Origin: Atribacterota bacterium
GTDB lineage: Bacteria > Atribacterota > Phoenicimicrobiia > Phoenicimicrobiales > Phoenicimicrobiaceae
Assembly (NCBI GenBank): GCA_030666935.1
Contig: DAOUWX010000026.1
Location: forward strand, 1-14,283
Direction of reading: 5' to 3'
DNA length: 14,283 bases
Within the stretch, counting starts at the first letter, position 1. The number at the start of each line of letters is the position of its first letter. The position numbers and the translations under genes are program-made. Positions 6,830 through 13,290 of this stretch are shown one piece after another. The notes beneath the pieces were generated by a model. That model searched no databases and was not told the origin of the DNA. It was given only the letters and a program-made list of their open reading frames with translations.

Positions 6830-7201
6830 TTATATTTCTTCTTCTTTCATTTTCCTCTTAACTTTGGCTCTAACTCCTCCAAAAGATTTAAAAATTTGAT
6901 CGATTCCCAGGGCAATTATCAATATTGGCCAAAATTTCCAGATATTTTCTGATATCTCAAAATCGAAAAAATATTTAGCTAAAAAGATGGTTCCTATTGC
7001 TATTAATATTACTCCAAAAAAAATAGATTTATTTTGCCAAATTTCTTTAATTCCCCAAATAAGTAAAATTACTGGCCACAGATTCCATACTCTTCCCCAT
7101 ATTTCTAAATCAGTGAAATTTTCAACTATAAATATAATACCAACAGCTAATATTATTAATCCGAAAACCCAATTTCCCTTACCTTCTTCACTCGCACTCA
7201 T
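6830..7201 (-). CDS. Small LiaI/LiaF-like (DUF5668) four-span membrane protein
   Basis: A 123-residue membrane protein built of two copies of one hairpin unit: residues 12-55 (GLIILAVGIIFIVENF ... NLWPVILLIWGIKEIW) and 61-104 (GVILIAIGTIFLAKYF ... KFWPILIIALGIDQIF). This is the DUF5668 / LiaI-LiaF-like transmembrane pattern, with a basic C-terminus (VRAKVKRKMKEEEI). The open frame runs 21 codons further upstream, but the ATG at 7201 has an ideal AAAGGAGG 7 nt upstream and shares its A with the rsfS stop codon (TAATG), so 7201 is the probable start. That junction implies translational coupling with rsfS. Relatives take part in envelope-stress sensing (LiaF) or are uncharacterised; no function can be assigned here. 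Confidence 0.82.
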   Translation of the reverse strand: MSASEEGKGNWVFGLIILAVGIIFIVENFTDLEIWGRVWNLWPVILLIWGIKEIWQNKSIFFGVILIAIGTIFLAKYFFDFEISENIWKFWPILIIALGIDQIFKSFGGVRAKVKRKMKEEEI

Positions 7202-7578
7202 TATTTTTCCTCCTTTAATATTTTCTTTCTTTTTAATAAGCGAACTTTCTTTGCCTCCTGCCAAATATATTCCAGATCATAAAAATCCCTTTTCTCTTTA
7301 GAAAATATATGAACTATCACATCACTGTAATCCAATAATATCCATCCTGTTTCAGGTTTGCCTTCACAATGTAATAATCTAATCTTATCTTCTTTTAATT
7401 TCCTCATAATAAAATTACTTATTGCCTTTAGTTGAGGTTCTGAGTCACCACTGGTGATTACAAAATAATCCGCAATTAAAGTTAATTTACTTAATTTTAA
7501 TATTACTGTATCTTTTGCTTTTTTGTCTTCGGCAGCAGCTGCAGCCATTTTTGCAATAGCTAATGAATTTTTATTCAA
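7201..7578 (-). CDS. rsfS: Ribosomal silencing factor RsfS
   Basis: RsfS (DUF143/Iojap family) binds ribosomal protein uL14 on the large subunit and blocks subunit joining under nutrient limitation (known for the family). About 125 residues, the usual length. The conserved core DTVILKLSKLTLIADYFVIT and SGDSEPQLKAI is followed by GKPETGWILLDYSDVIVHIFS and RDFYDLEYIW. The open frame begins with a GTG at 7584, but GGGAGG (7586-7591) ends only 1 nt from that GTG. A TTG two codons later (7576-7578) sits 7 nt from the Shine-Dalgarno and is the better start. It lies in the nadD-yqeK-LCP-rsfS cluster, an arrangement common in Gram-positive genomes. Confidence 0.93.
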   Translation of the reverse strand: MNKNSLAIAKMAAAAAEDKKAKDTVILKLSKLTLIADYFVITSGDSEPQLKAISNFIMRKLKEDKIRLLHCEGKPETGWILLDYSDVIVHIFSKEKRDFYDLEYIWQEAKKVRLLKRKKILKEEK

Positions 7579-7640
7579 AAACACACCTCCCTTTTTAATT
7601 AGTCGTTAATGTCTGGTAAACAATCAAAATATTTGTCCTA

Positions 7641-7668
7641 CTAACGACTATTCACTAACGACTAACGA
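7641..7668. repeat. CTAACGA heptad array abutting the LCP stop codon
   Basis: Four in-register heptads: CTAACGA at 7641, CTATTCA at 7648, CTAACGA at 7655 and 7662. The next triplet, CTA at 7669-7671, is the TAG stop of the LCP gene read on the minus strand. A reverse-oriented piece (TTAGTCGTTA) lies on the other side of the gap at about 7600-7609, near the rsfS start. Confidence 0.8.
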
Positions 7669-8853
7669 CTAATTTGCCATATCCTTCCCCAATATAATAA
7701 CTAAATCTAAATTAGTTTGGTCTTGATATTCCTTAACAATCTCAAAATCTTTAAACAATTCTTTAAATTGATTATCTAAATTTACTTCTTTTGAATAAAC
7801 TATAATTTTAGTTTTTTCATAATCAAAATTGTCGGCATTACCAACATTGACGATTTCAAATCCCTGCAATTCTAAATCTTTGGCTATTTTATGGGCAATA
7901 CCCGACATAGCATTTCCATTTAAAACTTCTACTTTCATTCCACTGTTTCTACCATAGATTAGTGACTTTACCCTTTGCTGCACTTCTTCCACATTGGGTT
8001 CTAAATAGCTAACTCCCTCAATGTAAACTGGCTTGCTTTGAACAGTTTCAACTTTAAACTTCTCTTGATTAACACCTCTAAACAAATTTGCTAAAGCGAT
8101 TGCATCTTGTGCTTCTATATTAGTCTCAACATATCCTTTCATTCCTTCAGATATCTGCGGAATTTTAGTTATAGAACCAAAGTTTAGCAATTTTTTTATT
8201 ACAGCTAAGGCTAATTTTTGTTGCCTTTTTATTCGGCCTAAATCTCCCAATTTATCCTGCCTGAATCTTATGTATTGCAAAGATTTTTCCCCATCTAATA
8301 TTTGCTTCCCCGGGTAAAGATTTATTTCTACTCCTCCTGCTTTATCCACATAATGCATCTCTTTTTCTACATCAATCTCCACTCCGCCTAACTCATCAAT
8401 AATATTTACAAATCCGTTAAAATCTGCCACTGCATAAAAATGAATCGGTACATCTAAAAAGGAGCTAACAGTTTTAGATATTAGTTTTTCTCCTCCAAAG
8501 GCATAGGCATGATTTATTTTATCCATTCCTCTTCCTGGAATTTCTACCCTGGTATCTCTGGGAATGGACAGGATAAGGACGTCTTTAGTCTTGGGAGAAA
8601 TACTTAAAAAAACAATAGTATCCGCACGTCCGTGGTTTTCAATCTCATCACAACCCACAATTAAGATATTTACTCGATTGTAAGACATTATGTCAGAACT
8701 GAAGGGAAATATCCCAAAATATTTTAATAAAAAAATTAGGCCTGCTAATAATAGAATGGAAAATATAATTAAGATTATTTTTTTTTCTTTTTTCTTTTTT
8801 AGCTCTCTTCCTTTGTTTCTTCTAACCCTTTCCCTTAAATTATTTTCATACAT
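7669..8853 (-). CDS. LytR-CpsA-Psr (LCP) family cell-wall glycopolymer transferase
   Basis: LCP proteins attach undecaprenyl-linked glycopolymers to peptidoglycan outside the membrane. The 394 residues show a very basic cytoplasmic N-terminus (1-25), one membrane span (about 26-44), and an LCP catalytic domain (about 60-222). Domain motifs are NILIVGCDE (62-70), RADT (76-79), SIPRDTRVEIPG (96-107), KINHAYAFGG (112-121) and RFRQDKLGDLGR (196-207), whose arginines and aspartates bind the lipid pyrophosphate and metal. A C-terminal LytR_C domain (about 306-394, MKVEVLNGN ...) follows. The ATG overlaps the yqeK stop as TAATG. The TAG stop is the first triplet of the adjoining heptad array. The exact glycopolymer is unknown. 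Confidence 0.93.
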   Translation of the reverse strand: MYENNLRERVRRNKGRELKKKKEKKIILIIFSILLLAGLIFLLKYFGIFPFSSDIMSYNRVNILIVGCDEIENHGRADTIVFLSISPKTKDVLILSIPRDTRVEIPGRGMDKINHAYAFGGEKLISKTVSSFLDVPIHFYAVADFNGFVNIIDELGGVEIDVEKEMHYVDKAGGVEINLYPGKQILDGEKSLQYIRFRQDKLGDLGRIKRQQKLALAVIKKLLNFGSITKIPQISEGMKGYVETNIEAQDAIALANLFRGVNQEKFKVETVQSKPVYIEGVSYLEPNVEEVQQRVKSLIYGRNSGMKVEVLNGNAMSGIAHKIAKDLELQGFEIVNVGNADNFDYEKTKIIVYSKEVNLDNQFKELFKDFEIVKEYQDQTNLDLVIILGKDMAN

Positions 8854-9425
8854 TAAATAAAAACCACCCTGCTTAAGATATTATTTCTGGCTTCAATAGA
8901 AATTGGATGAATTAATAAACTTTTACTTATCAGATAGAGTAAACCTTTATTCAGAACCATTAAGACTGCTCTATCTAAATCTATTTCTGCCATTTTTCTT
9001 ACTTCTTCCACTCCGTTCATATTCCTTAAAGGCTCAATCTTATCACTCAGATAAATTATCTTATCTAAAAGGGACATTTGAGCTGCACCGGTACTGTGTG
9101 CTTTTATTGCTTTTAAAATAACAGGATCCTGAATGTTAAATTCCTTTTTTGCCATAACTGCTCCTACCAAAGGGTGTAATAATTTAGGAATTTTTTGAAT
9201 AATTTCATCAAGTTCGATTTTATATTCTAAAATCATCTTTTCTAAGGTCTTACAATCTAAATCTTTGGCACAATCATGTAACAATCCGGCAATTTCAGCT
9301 TTATCTGCATCATAATCATATTTTATAGCTAATTTACGGGCAACCTTAGAAGTGTTAATCGAGTGTTCCAATCTCTCTTTACCCAGTATTTTTTCTAATT
9401 TTAATTTTATTAAATCAATATCCAC
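8853..9425 (-). CDS. yqeK: YqeK-like HD-domain diadenosine tetraphosphatase
   Basis: HD-domain hydrolase; YqeK proteins cleave Ap4A symmetrically to ADP (known for the family). In the 190 residues the metal-binding set is complete: H21, H50-D51 with D55 (LLHDCAKD), H84, H110, and D128 in YLSDKIEPLR. The start is GTG at 9425 with GGAG 6 nt upstream. It ends in a 1-nt TAATG overlap with the LCP gene, so the two are probably translationally coupled. It lies directly downstream of nadD, as in many Firmicutes; both act on adenine dinucleotide metabolism. The 71-bp gap to nadD holds a long stem-loop. Confidence 0.92.
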   Translation of the reverse strand: MDIDLIKLKLEKILGKERLEHSINTSKVARKLAIKYDYDADKAEIAGLLHDCAKDLDCKTLEKMILEYKIELDEIIQKIPKLLHPLVGAVMAKKEFNIQDPVILKAIKAHSTGAAQMSLLDKIIYLSDKIEPLRNMNGVEEVRKMAEIDLDRAVLMVLNKGLLYLISKSLLIHPISIEARNNILSRVVFI

Positions 9426-9453
9426 TCTTATCTCCTATCTCTTGTTTTAAGAA

Positions 9454-9490
9454 GCATCTGGTATAAAATGTAACATTTTTTACCAGATGC
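9454..9490. other. 17-bp stem-loop between nadD and yqeK
   Basis: Arms 9454-9470 and 9474-9490 pair over 17 positions with one mismatch around a 3-nt loop; the outer ten base pairs (GCATCTGGTA and complement) are perfect. On the transcribed minus strand it lies 6 nt after the nadD stop and about 30 nt before the yqeK start. No T-run follows, so it looks like an RNA-processing or stability hairpin, or a small palindromic repeat, rather than an intrinsic terminator. Its right end runs into a heptad (CTAAATG, 9490-9496) that abuts the nadD stop codon. Confidence 0.8.
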
Positions 9491-9496
9491 TAAATG

Positions 9497-10072
9497 CTAT
9501 ATTTTACGATATAATCCTTTTTTATAGATATATTCTTCCACTTCTTGAGGGAGTAAATATTTTATGCTTTTCCCCTCTCTTACTCTTCTTCTGATATCAG
9601 TAGAAGATATAGATAAAGCGGGGATTTCCATGATTTTAATAATTTTTTGAAATTTTTTATCTAATTTATTCAAATCATATCCCGGACGGGTTGCAGCCAC
9701 AAACTGACAAAGCTTAACTAACTCCTCACTTTTGTACCAGGAATCTACCTCTAAAAATGCATCGGCTCCGGTGATAAAAAATATTTTAATCCCATGGTTA
9801 TATTTTTTTAAAAATTCTTTAACAGTGTCTATAGAATAAGAAAGTCCCGGCCTATTGAGTTCAACTTTAGATACCTCAAAAAATTGGTTATTACTAATGG
9901 CTAAAACTGTCATTAAATACCTATCCTCGGGGTCAGATATATCATTTTCCCTTTTGTGGGCAGGCTGGTGACAAGGTACAAATATTACTTTATCTAATTT
10001 AAATTTAATCCTTGCTTCTTCAGCTGTAAATAAATGCCCGTAATGTACGGGGTCAAATACTCCACCCATCAT
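9497..10072 (-). CDS. nadD: Nicotinate-nucleotide adenylyltransferase NadD
   Basis: Adenylates nicotinate mononucleotide to deamido-NAD in NAD synthesis. GGVFDPVHYGH (3-13) is the nucleotidyl-transferase GxFDPxHxGH motif, and ISSTDIRRR (near 156-164) is the second ATP-binding signature. The coordinates given are from the first conventional ATG (191 residues). I think this start is wrong: the ATG has only AGGA directly against it, whereas the family N-terminus continues upstream in frame (IKRLGMMGGVFDP, compare the usual KRIGLFGGTFDP). GGGAGG at 10116-10121 lies 7 nt before an ATT at 10106-10108. No ATG, GTG or TTG occurs between them. Starting at ATT gives 203 residues. It is first in the cluster with yqeK, LCP and rsfS. 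TAG stop. Confidence 0.94.
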   Translation of the reverse strand: MMGGVFDPVHYGHLFTAEEARIKFKLDKVIFVPCHQPAHKRENDISDPEDRYLMTVLAISNNQFFEVSKVELNRPGLSYSIDTVKEFLKKYNHGIKIFFITGADAFLEVDSWYKSEELVKLCQFVAATRPGYDLNKLDKKFQKIIKIMEIPALSISSTDIRRRVREGKSIKYLLPQEVEEYIYKKGLYRKI

Positions 10073-10105
10073 TCCTAAACGTTTGATGCTCTCTTTCTCT
10101 TTAAA

Positions 10106-10121
10106 AATATTTCTTCCTCCC
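10106..10121 (-). promoter_or_regulatory. nadD ribosome binding site with probable ATT start codon
   Basis: Minus strand: GGGAGG (10116-10121), 7-nt spacer, ATT (10106-10108), then twelve codons in frame to the first ATG of nadD. This is the best Shine-Dalgarno in the region and is correctly spaced only for ATT. An AUU start is rare; infC and pcnB of E. coli are known examples. Confidence 0.6.
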
Positions 10122-10126
10122 TAAAC

Positions 10127-10440
10127 CAGTCGTTAGTCGTTAGCTTTAAATTCAAGTTTTCGGTTGTCGGTTAACAGTTGCGAGATACAAGATACAAGAT
10201 TATTTAATTAACCAATTGACCAATTAGGATTAGTTTACCAGTCAATTTAGTTACCCAGTTGACTAGTTAACATTAATTGACCAATTTGCCAATTGACCAA
10301 TTCTCCAATTAATTCAGCCTTCCGCTCTTTCGGTCAATTCAGTTAACTGGTTGGTTGGCTAATTAGTTTAACATTAATTCTTCAATATACTTACTCCTCA
10401 ACCGGGTAACCGCTAAACTGGTTAACCGGCTAACCATCCT
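10127..10440. repeat. Intergenic island of heptads and octads (left part)
   Basis: Part of the gene-free stretch between nadD and the TPR gene. Reverse heptads TCGTTAG lie at 10130 and 10137, and AGATACA-type words at 10183-10199. Four exact octads run at 10275-10306 (AATTGACC, AATTTGCC, AATTGACC, AATTCTCC). GGTTAACC-rich words occur at 10332-10360 and 10400-10435. No open frame, RNA gene or convincing promoter was found here. Confidence 0.75.
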
Positions 10441-10442
10441 CG

Positions 10443-10571
10443 CGAGATACGATTTACGAGATGCAAATTTAACTATCCGTTCCTACTTCTTTTTTCTAAA
10501 TTTGTAACTTGCAACCCGTAACTTGTCACTAATCACTCATTACTTGTCACTGTATCTCTATCCGCTCTACG
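10443..10571. repeat. Composite heptad array ending at the TPR stop codon
   Basis: Heptads from 10443 (CGAGATA, CGATTTA, CGAGATG, CAAATTT) resemble the array at 12-32. After a short CCTACTTCT-type link, eight heptads run at 10501-10556 (for example CTTGCAA at 10508, CTTGTCA at 10522, CTCATTA at 10536). In shifted phase come CTATCCG (10558) and CTCTACG (10565). The next triplet, CTA at 10572, is the TAG stop of the TPR gene. The link plus heptads is shared with 12162-12217, 12378-12454 and 13291-13352. Confidence 0.8.
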
Positions 10572-11552
10572 CTAGTTATCTTTCTCCTCCGGCACACTTT
10601 CTTCAGTTTTTGTTTCTATTTCACTCTGTTCGGGCTCCTTCTCTTTTTCGCCCTCTACTTCTCCATTGATTACTGTAAAAATGATATCCTTCTCCGGATA
10701 ACTCCAGTTCTCTACCTTATCTCCATCTTTAAAGTTAACTTCTATTCGCGAAGGATAGCCAAAACCAAAATAACCTTTTCTTTCTAAAACCTGTTTGTAG
10801 GGGAGTGATTTCGCTTTCTCCAATCGAAGCCACAATTTTTCTCCTTTATCTTTTAATCCCAAAGAACTATAAACTTTAGCTAATTGCACATAAGAACACC
10901 AATATGGCGAGGGATGCTCAAAGGAGATTGGATTGGCTGTTTCTTCTATATCGATAACTTTTTTATAATTTTCTATAGCTAAATTAGTAAACTGCCAGGT
11001 GCTTTTTTCTCCTAAAACTCGATAAGTTTCACTCCTCCAGTAAAAAGCCTCCAATAAATTCGGTTCTATACTGGCTGCTCTTTTAAAATAAGGAATAGCA
11101 CTTAATAAACTGTTTACGGAAGGAGCGTTTCCCTTAAAAAGATATTCTTCCGGATTCCCAATTATTTTAATTCCCTCATCCAAATAATCATTTGCCTTAT
11201 CTGATTGAACCCGGGAGGTGCTCTTAAAACTGCCTGTTAAATTCTGAAAGGCATATTGATTTCCGGGGTTTATTCTTAAAACTTCTTTCCATTGTTGTAT
11301 CGCCTGATTGTAATCACCGGTCTGTTTGTATACTTTTCCCAACCAGTAATGGGCATTCTCGAAATCAGGGTTTAGTTCTATAGCTTTTTTATAGTGTTGT
11401 TCAGCCATTTCATATTTTTCCTGAAGGAAATATTCATACCCGTTTTTATAGTAGGTCTGATAATCTTGAGCATAAATTACTGTACTACCCAAAATTAAGA
11501 TGAAAAATAAGAATAGTAAACATAGACCGGTTTTGTTAAAATATTTTTCCAT
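10572..11552 (-). CDS. Exported TPR-repeat protein
   Basis: A 326-residue protein with an N-terminal signal peptide: KTG at 7-9, hydrophobic core 10-27, likely cleavage after A28 (VIYA-QD). Two clear tetratricopeptide repeats follow, 31-64 (YYKNGYEYFLQEKYEMAEQHYKKAIELNPD region) and 65-98 (AHYWLGKVYKQTGDYNQAIQQWKEVLRINPGN region). Further degenerate TPR-like helices lie at about 140-260 (AIPYFKRAASIEPN, AIENYKKVIDIEE). The C-terminus (about 295-326) is Glu/Lys-rich and probably disordered. TPRs mediate protein contacts; no enzymatic domain is visible and the partner is unknown. GGGAGG lies 11 nt before the ATG. It follows the DUF1844 gene after 114 bp and may be cotranscribed with it. Confidence 0.88.
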   Translation of the reverse strand: MEKYFNKTGLCLLFLFFILILGSTVIYAQDYQTYYKNGYEYFLQEKYEMAEQHYKKAIELNPDFENAHYWLGKVYKQTGDYNQAIQQWKEVLRINPGNQYAFQNLTGSFKSTSRVQSDKANDYLDEGIKIIGNPEEYLFKGNAPSVNSLLSAIPYFKRAASIEPNLLEAFYWRSETYRVLGEKSTWQFTNLAIENYKKVIDIEETANPISFEHPSPYWCSYVQLAKVYSSLGLKDKGEKLWLRLEKAKSLPYKQVLERKGYFGFGYPSRIEVNFKDGDKVENWSYPEKDIIFTVINGEVEGEKEKEPEQSEIETKTEESVPEEKDN

Positions 11553-11666
11553 TATTCTTGTGTCCTCCCTGCTTTCTTATTGTTAATATTTCTTTTATAG
11601 ACCAGCGATATGTCTGTCCTGCGAATTGTAATTATTTAATTGCAAAACTAATCAATCAAAATTATC

Positions 11667-12068
11667 TTATGATTCTTTCAATTTCTCCACATAATTCATT
11701 CTTAAATTCGCCAGTAAATTTTCGATCCTCTTAAAATCTTCCGGGTTTAAATCATCTTTAATCTGATCATATAAAAATGCTACAGTATCTATAGCAATTT
11801 TAGCTTTTTTTAAATCTTTATTAATTTCTTTAGTCTCGGAATTCATAATAAGACCTAAATACTCCCAGGCCTTTCCGTTCAACATACTTATAAACCAAAC
11901 AAAAAGAACAGGTAAATCAGGTTCTTTAAAATGTTCTTCTTGCTTTTTTTCTTCTTCTTTAGTTTTTTCCTTTGTCTCTTCCTTTTCTTCTTTCTGTGCT
12001 TTTTCTTCTTTTACCTCTTCGTCCTTTTCTATTTTATTATTCTTTGTCTGGTTTTTATTTTCCTTCAT
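11667..12068 (-). CDS. DUF1844 family protein with charged N-terminal extension
   Basis: A 133-residue cytoplasmic protein. Residues 1-48 are a Lys/Glu-rich low-complexity tail. Residues 51-131 form the DUF1844 domain: LPVLFVWFISMLNGKAWEYLGLI, then AKIAIDTVAFLYDQIKDDLNPED, then the ending LLANLRMNYVEKL that matches the family's conserved LRxxYVE. The function of DUF1844 is unknown. An ideal AAAGGAG lies 7 nt before the ATG. Upstream at 12092-12108 is a small palindrome (CAATAT, T5, ATATTG) that could be part of a control region. It runs the same way as the TPR gene downstream. Confidence 0.88.
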   Translation of the reverse strand: MKENKNQTKNNKIEKDEEVKEEKAQKEEKEETKEKTKEEEKKQEEHFKEPDLPVLFVWFISMLNGKAWEYLGLIMNSETKEINKDLKKAKIAIDTVAFLYDQIKDDLNPEDFKRIENLLANLRMNYVEKLKES

Positions 12069-12110
12069 TATTTATCTCCTTTCTAATATAACAATATTTT
12101 TTATATTGCA

Positions 12111-12300
12111 AATTAGTTAGTTGGTTAATTAGTTAATAAATATCAAACCATCTGACTAATTATACACGCTCCTACTTCATAAAAACTAATAACTTGCATC
12201 TTACAACTTATATCTTTAATTGGCCAATCGGTGAATAGGTGGATTGGCTAATTAATATTAACTGGTAAACTGGCTAACCGGGTAACTAGGTAACTAAGTA
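12111..12300. repeat. Octad and heptad arrays between DUF1844 gene and ispF (left part)
   Basis: Reverse-type TTAGTTAG words lie at 12112-12136 and a CGCTCCTACTTC link at 12167-12178. Heptads run at 12186-12213 (CTAATAA, CTTGCAT, CTTACAA, CTTATAT). Four octads follow at 12218-12249 (AATTGGCC, AATCGGTG, AATAGGTG, GATTGGCT) and five exact octads at 12261-12300 (ACTGGTAA, ACTGGCTA, ACCGGGTA, ACTAGGTA, ACTAAGTA). No gene was seen. Confidence 0.85.
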
Positions 12301-12316
12301 ATCACCTGACTCTTTC

Positions 12317-12454
12317 CTTATCACTCATTACTCATCACTTATTACTTTATTCCTATTCGTTCCACGCTATCTTCGCGCTATCCGCTCCTACTTTTTCTTT
12401 CCAAACTTGTAACTCGTAACTTGCAACTTATTACTAGTCACTCATTACTGTATT
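12317..12454. repeat. Heptad arrays running into the ispF stop codon
   Basis: Heptads at 12317-12351 (CTTATCA, CTCATTA, CTCATCA, CTTATTA, CTTTATT) continue more loosely to about 12372. A CGCTCCTACTTTTTC link follows, then seven heptads at 12406-12454, starting CTTGTAA and CTCGTAA and ending CTCATTA and CTGTATT. The last base is immediately before the ispF stop codon at 12455. Confidence 0.85.
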
Positions 12455-12934
12455 TTAGTCTGTGTAATCCTCTAAGCTAACCACACAATAGGAAGCCACG
12501 CCCTCTTTCCTGCCAATGAAGCCCATTTTCTCATTAGTCGTAGATTTAATATTCACCTTTTCAGAGGATATTTTTAAAACTTGAGCTATATTATTTTTCA
12601 TGCTCAAAGCAAAAGGTGCAATTTGTGGTTCTTCTAATACTAGAGAAACATCTATATTGTTTATGATAAGTTTCTTTCTTTTTAATATTTCATAAGTATT
12701 TTCTAATAATTTTAGACTGGAAATATTTTTATATCGCTTATCATTATCCGGGAAATGCTGGCCGATATCTCCTTCTCCAGCTGCTCCTAATAAAGCATCT
12801 ATTAGGGAATGAACTAATACATCAGCGTCTGAATATCCATTCAAACCCTTTTGGTACGGAATAGCCTCTCCTCCCAAAATTAATTTTCTCTCCAAAATTA
12901 AAGGATGGACATCATATCCAAAACCTATCCGCAT
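12455..12934 (-). CDS. ispF: 2-C-methyl-D-erythritol 2,4-cyclodiphosphate synthase IspF
   Basis: Fifth enzyme of the MEP isoprenoid pathway, converting the product of IspE to the cyclic diphosphate with release of CMP. At 159 residues it is full length. Zinc ligands are D8 and H10 (GYDVH) and H42 (ADVLVH). The GEGDIGQHFPDND segment (53-65) and the nucleotide-site TTNEKMGFIGRKEG (132-145) are intact. The ATG at 12934 has GGAG 5 nt upstream. In many bacteria ispF is fused to or follows ispD; here no ispD is in the window and ispE lies 475 bp upstream on the same strand. A heptad repeat array begins directly at the stop codon. Confidence 0.97.
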   Translation of the reverse strand: MRIGFGYDVHPLILERKLILGGEAIPYQKGLNGYSDADVLVHSLIDALLGAAGEGDIGQHFPDNDKRYKNISSLKLLENTYEILKRKKLIINNIDVSLVLEEPQIAPFALSMKNNIAQVLKISSEKVNIKSTTNEKMGFIGRKEGVASYCVVSLEDYTD

Positions 12935-12948
12935 GATCTCTCCCCTCT

Positions 12949-12976
12949 CTATTAGTCGTTAGTATATAGTATCGAG
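12949..12976. repeat. Reverse-oriented heptad array upstream of ispF
   Basis: Units CTATTAG, TCGTTAG, TATATAG and TATCGAG in register, the reverse complements of the CTAACGA and CTATATA words found elsewhere. It lies immediately upstream of the ispF ribosome binding site, so its TATACT on the minus strand could double as a -10 element. Confidence 0.7.
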
Positions 12977-13029
12977 TTAAGAAAACAAGAACTCAGGAGT
13001 GGATACGCGATATATCGTGCCCAAAGTAG

Positions 13030-13048
13030 GACAGGCGTCTCGCCTGTC
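13030..13048. repeat. GC-rich palindrome GACAGGCG/CGCCTGTC
   Basis: Perfect 8-bp arms (13030-13037 and 13041-13048) around TCT. It is nearly identical to 5503-5521. A further short palindrome, CGATATATCG, lies at 13008-13017. These lie in the 12935-13409 gap, where no gene was recognised. Confidence 0.75.
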
Positions 13049-13122
13049 TATTAGTTTTGAGCTATCTTTGTTAAGCTAAAAACTTAAAGCGAAAAGCCAT
13101 AATTCAAAACTCGAAACTTTTT

Positions 13123-13203
13123 GTCATTGCGAGGGAGTAAAACGATTGAAGTAATCTCATAATTCCCGAGATTGCCACGCTCCCTGCGGTCGCTCGCAAT
13201 GAC
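13123..13203. repeat. Palindromic GTCATTGCGAG element
   Basis: An 81-bp element bounded by perfect 11-bp inverted arms GTCATTGCGAG (13123-13133) and CTCGCAATGAC (13193-13203). Nested inner arms are GGGAG/CTCCC and GTAATCTC (13151-13158) with GAGATTGC (13168-13175). It is clearly GC-richer than the flanks. I recall very similar GTCATTGCGAG...CTCGCAATGAC intergenic elements from many unrelated bacterial genomes. There is no open frame and no obvious target duplication. Confidence 0.8.
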
Positions 13204-13290
13204 ATTTATGTTTTTTCATTCCGACTCCTGACTTCTTTCTCTTATTTTTTTAACCAACTAACCAAGAAATTAGCTAACTAGTTAACTAAT

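Noticed and set aside
7202..7264. Extra 21 N-terminal residues of the LiaI-like protein
   Set aside because: They overlap the rsfS coding end out of frame, and the strong Shine-Dalgarno is placed for the ATG at 7201.
10127..10571. CRISPR array
   Set aside because: Repeats are 7-8 bp, degenerate and contiguous, with no 25-40 bp identical repeats and no unique spacers; no cas genes are nearby.
12261..12300. Plasmid-type iterons / replication origin
   Set aside because: Units are only 8 bp and similar arrays occur in almost every gap; there is no dnaA, rep gene or cluster of DnaA boxes.
13008..13203. Insertion sequence remnant
   Set aside because: Inverted repeats are present but there is no transposase fragment in any frame and no target-site duplication beside 13123 and 13203.
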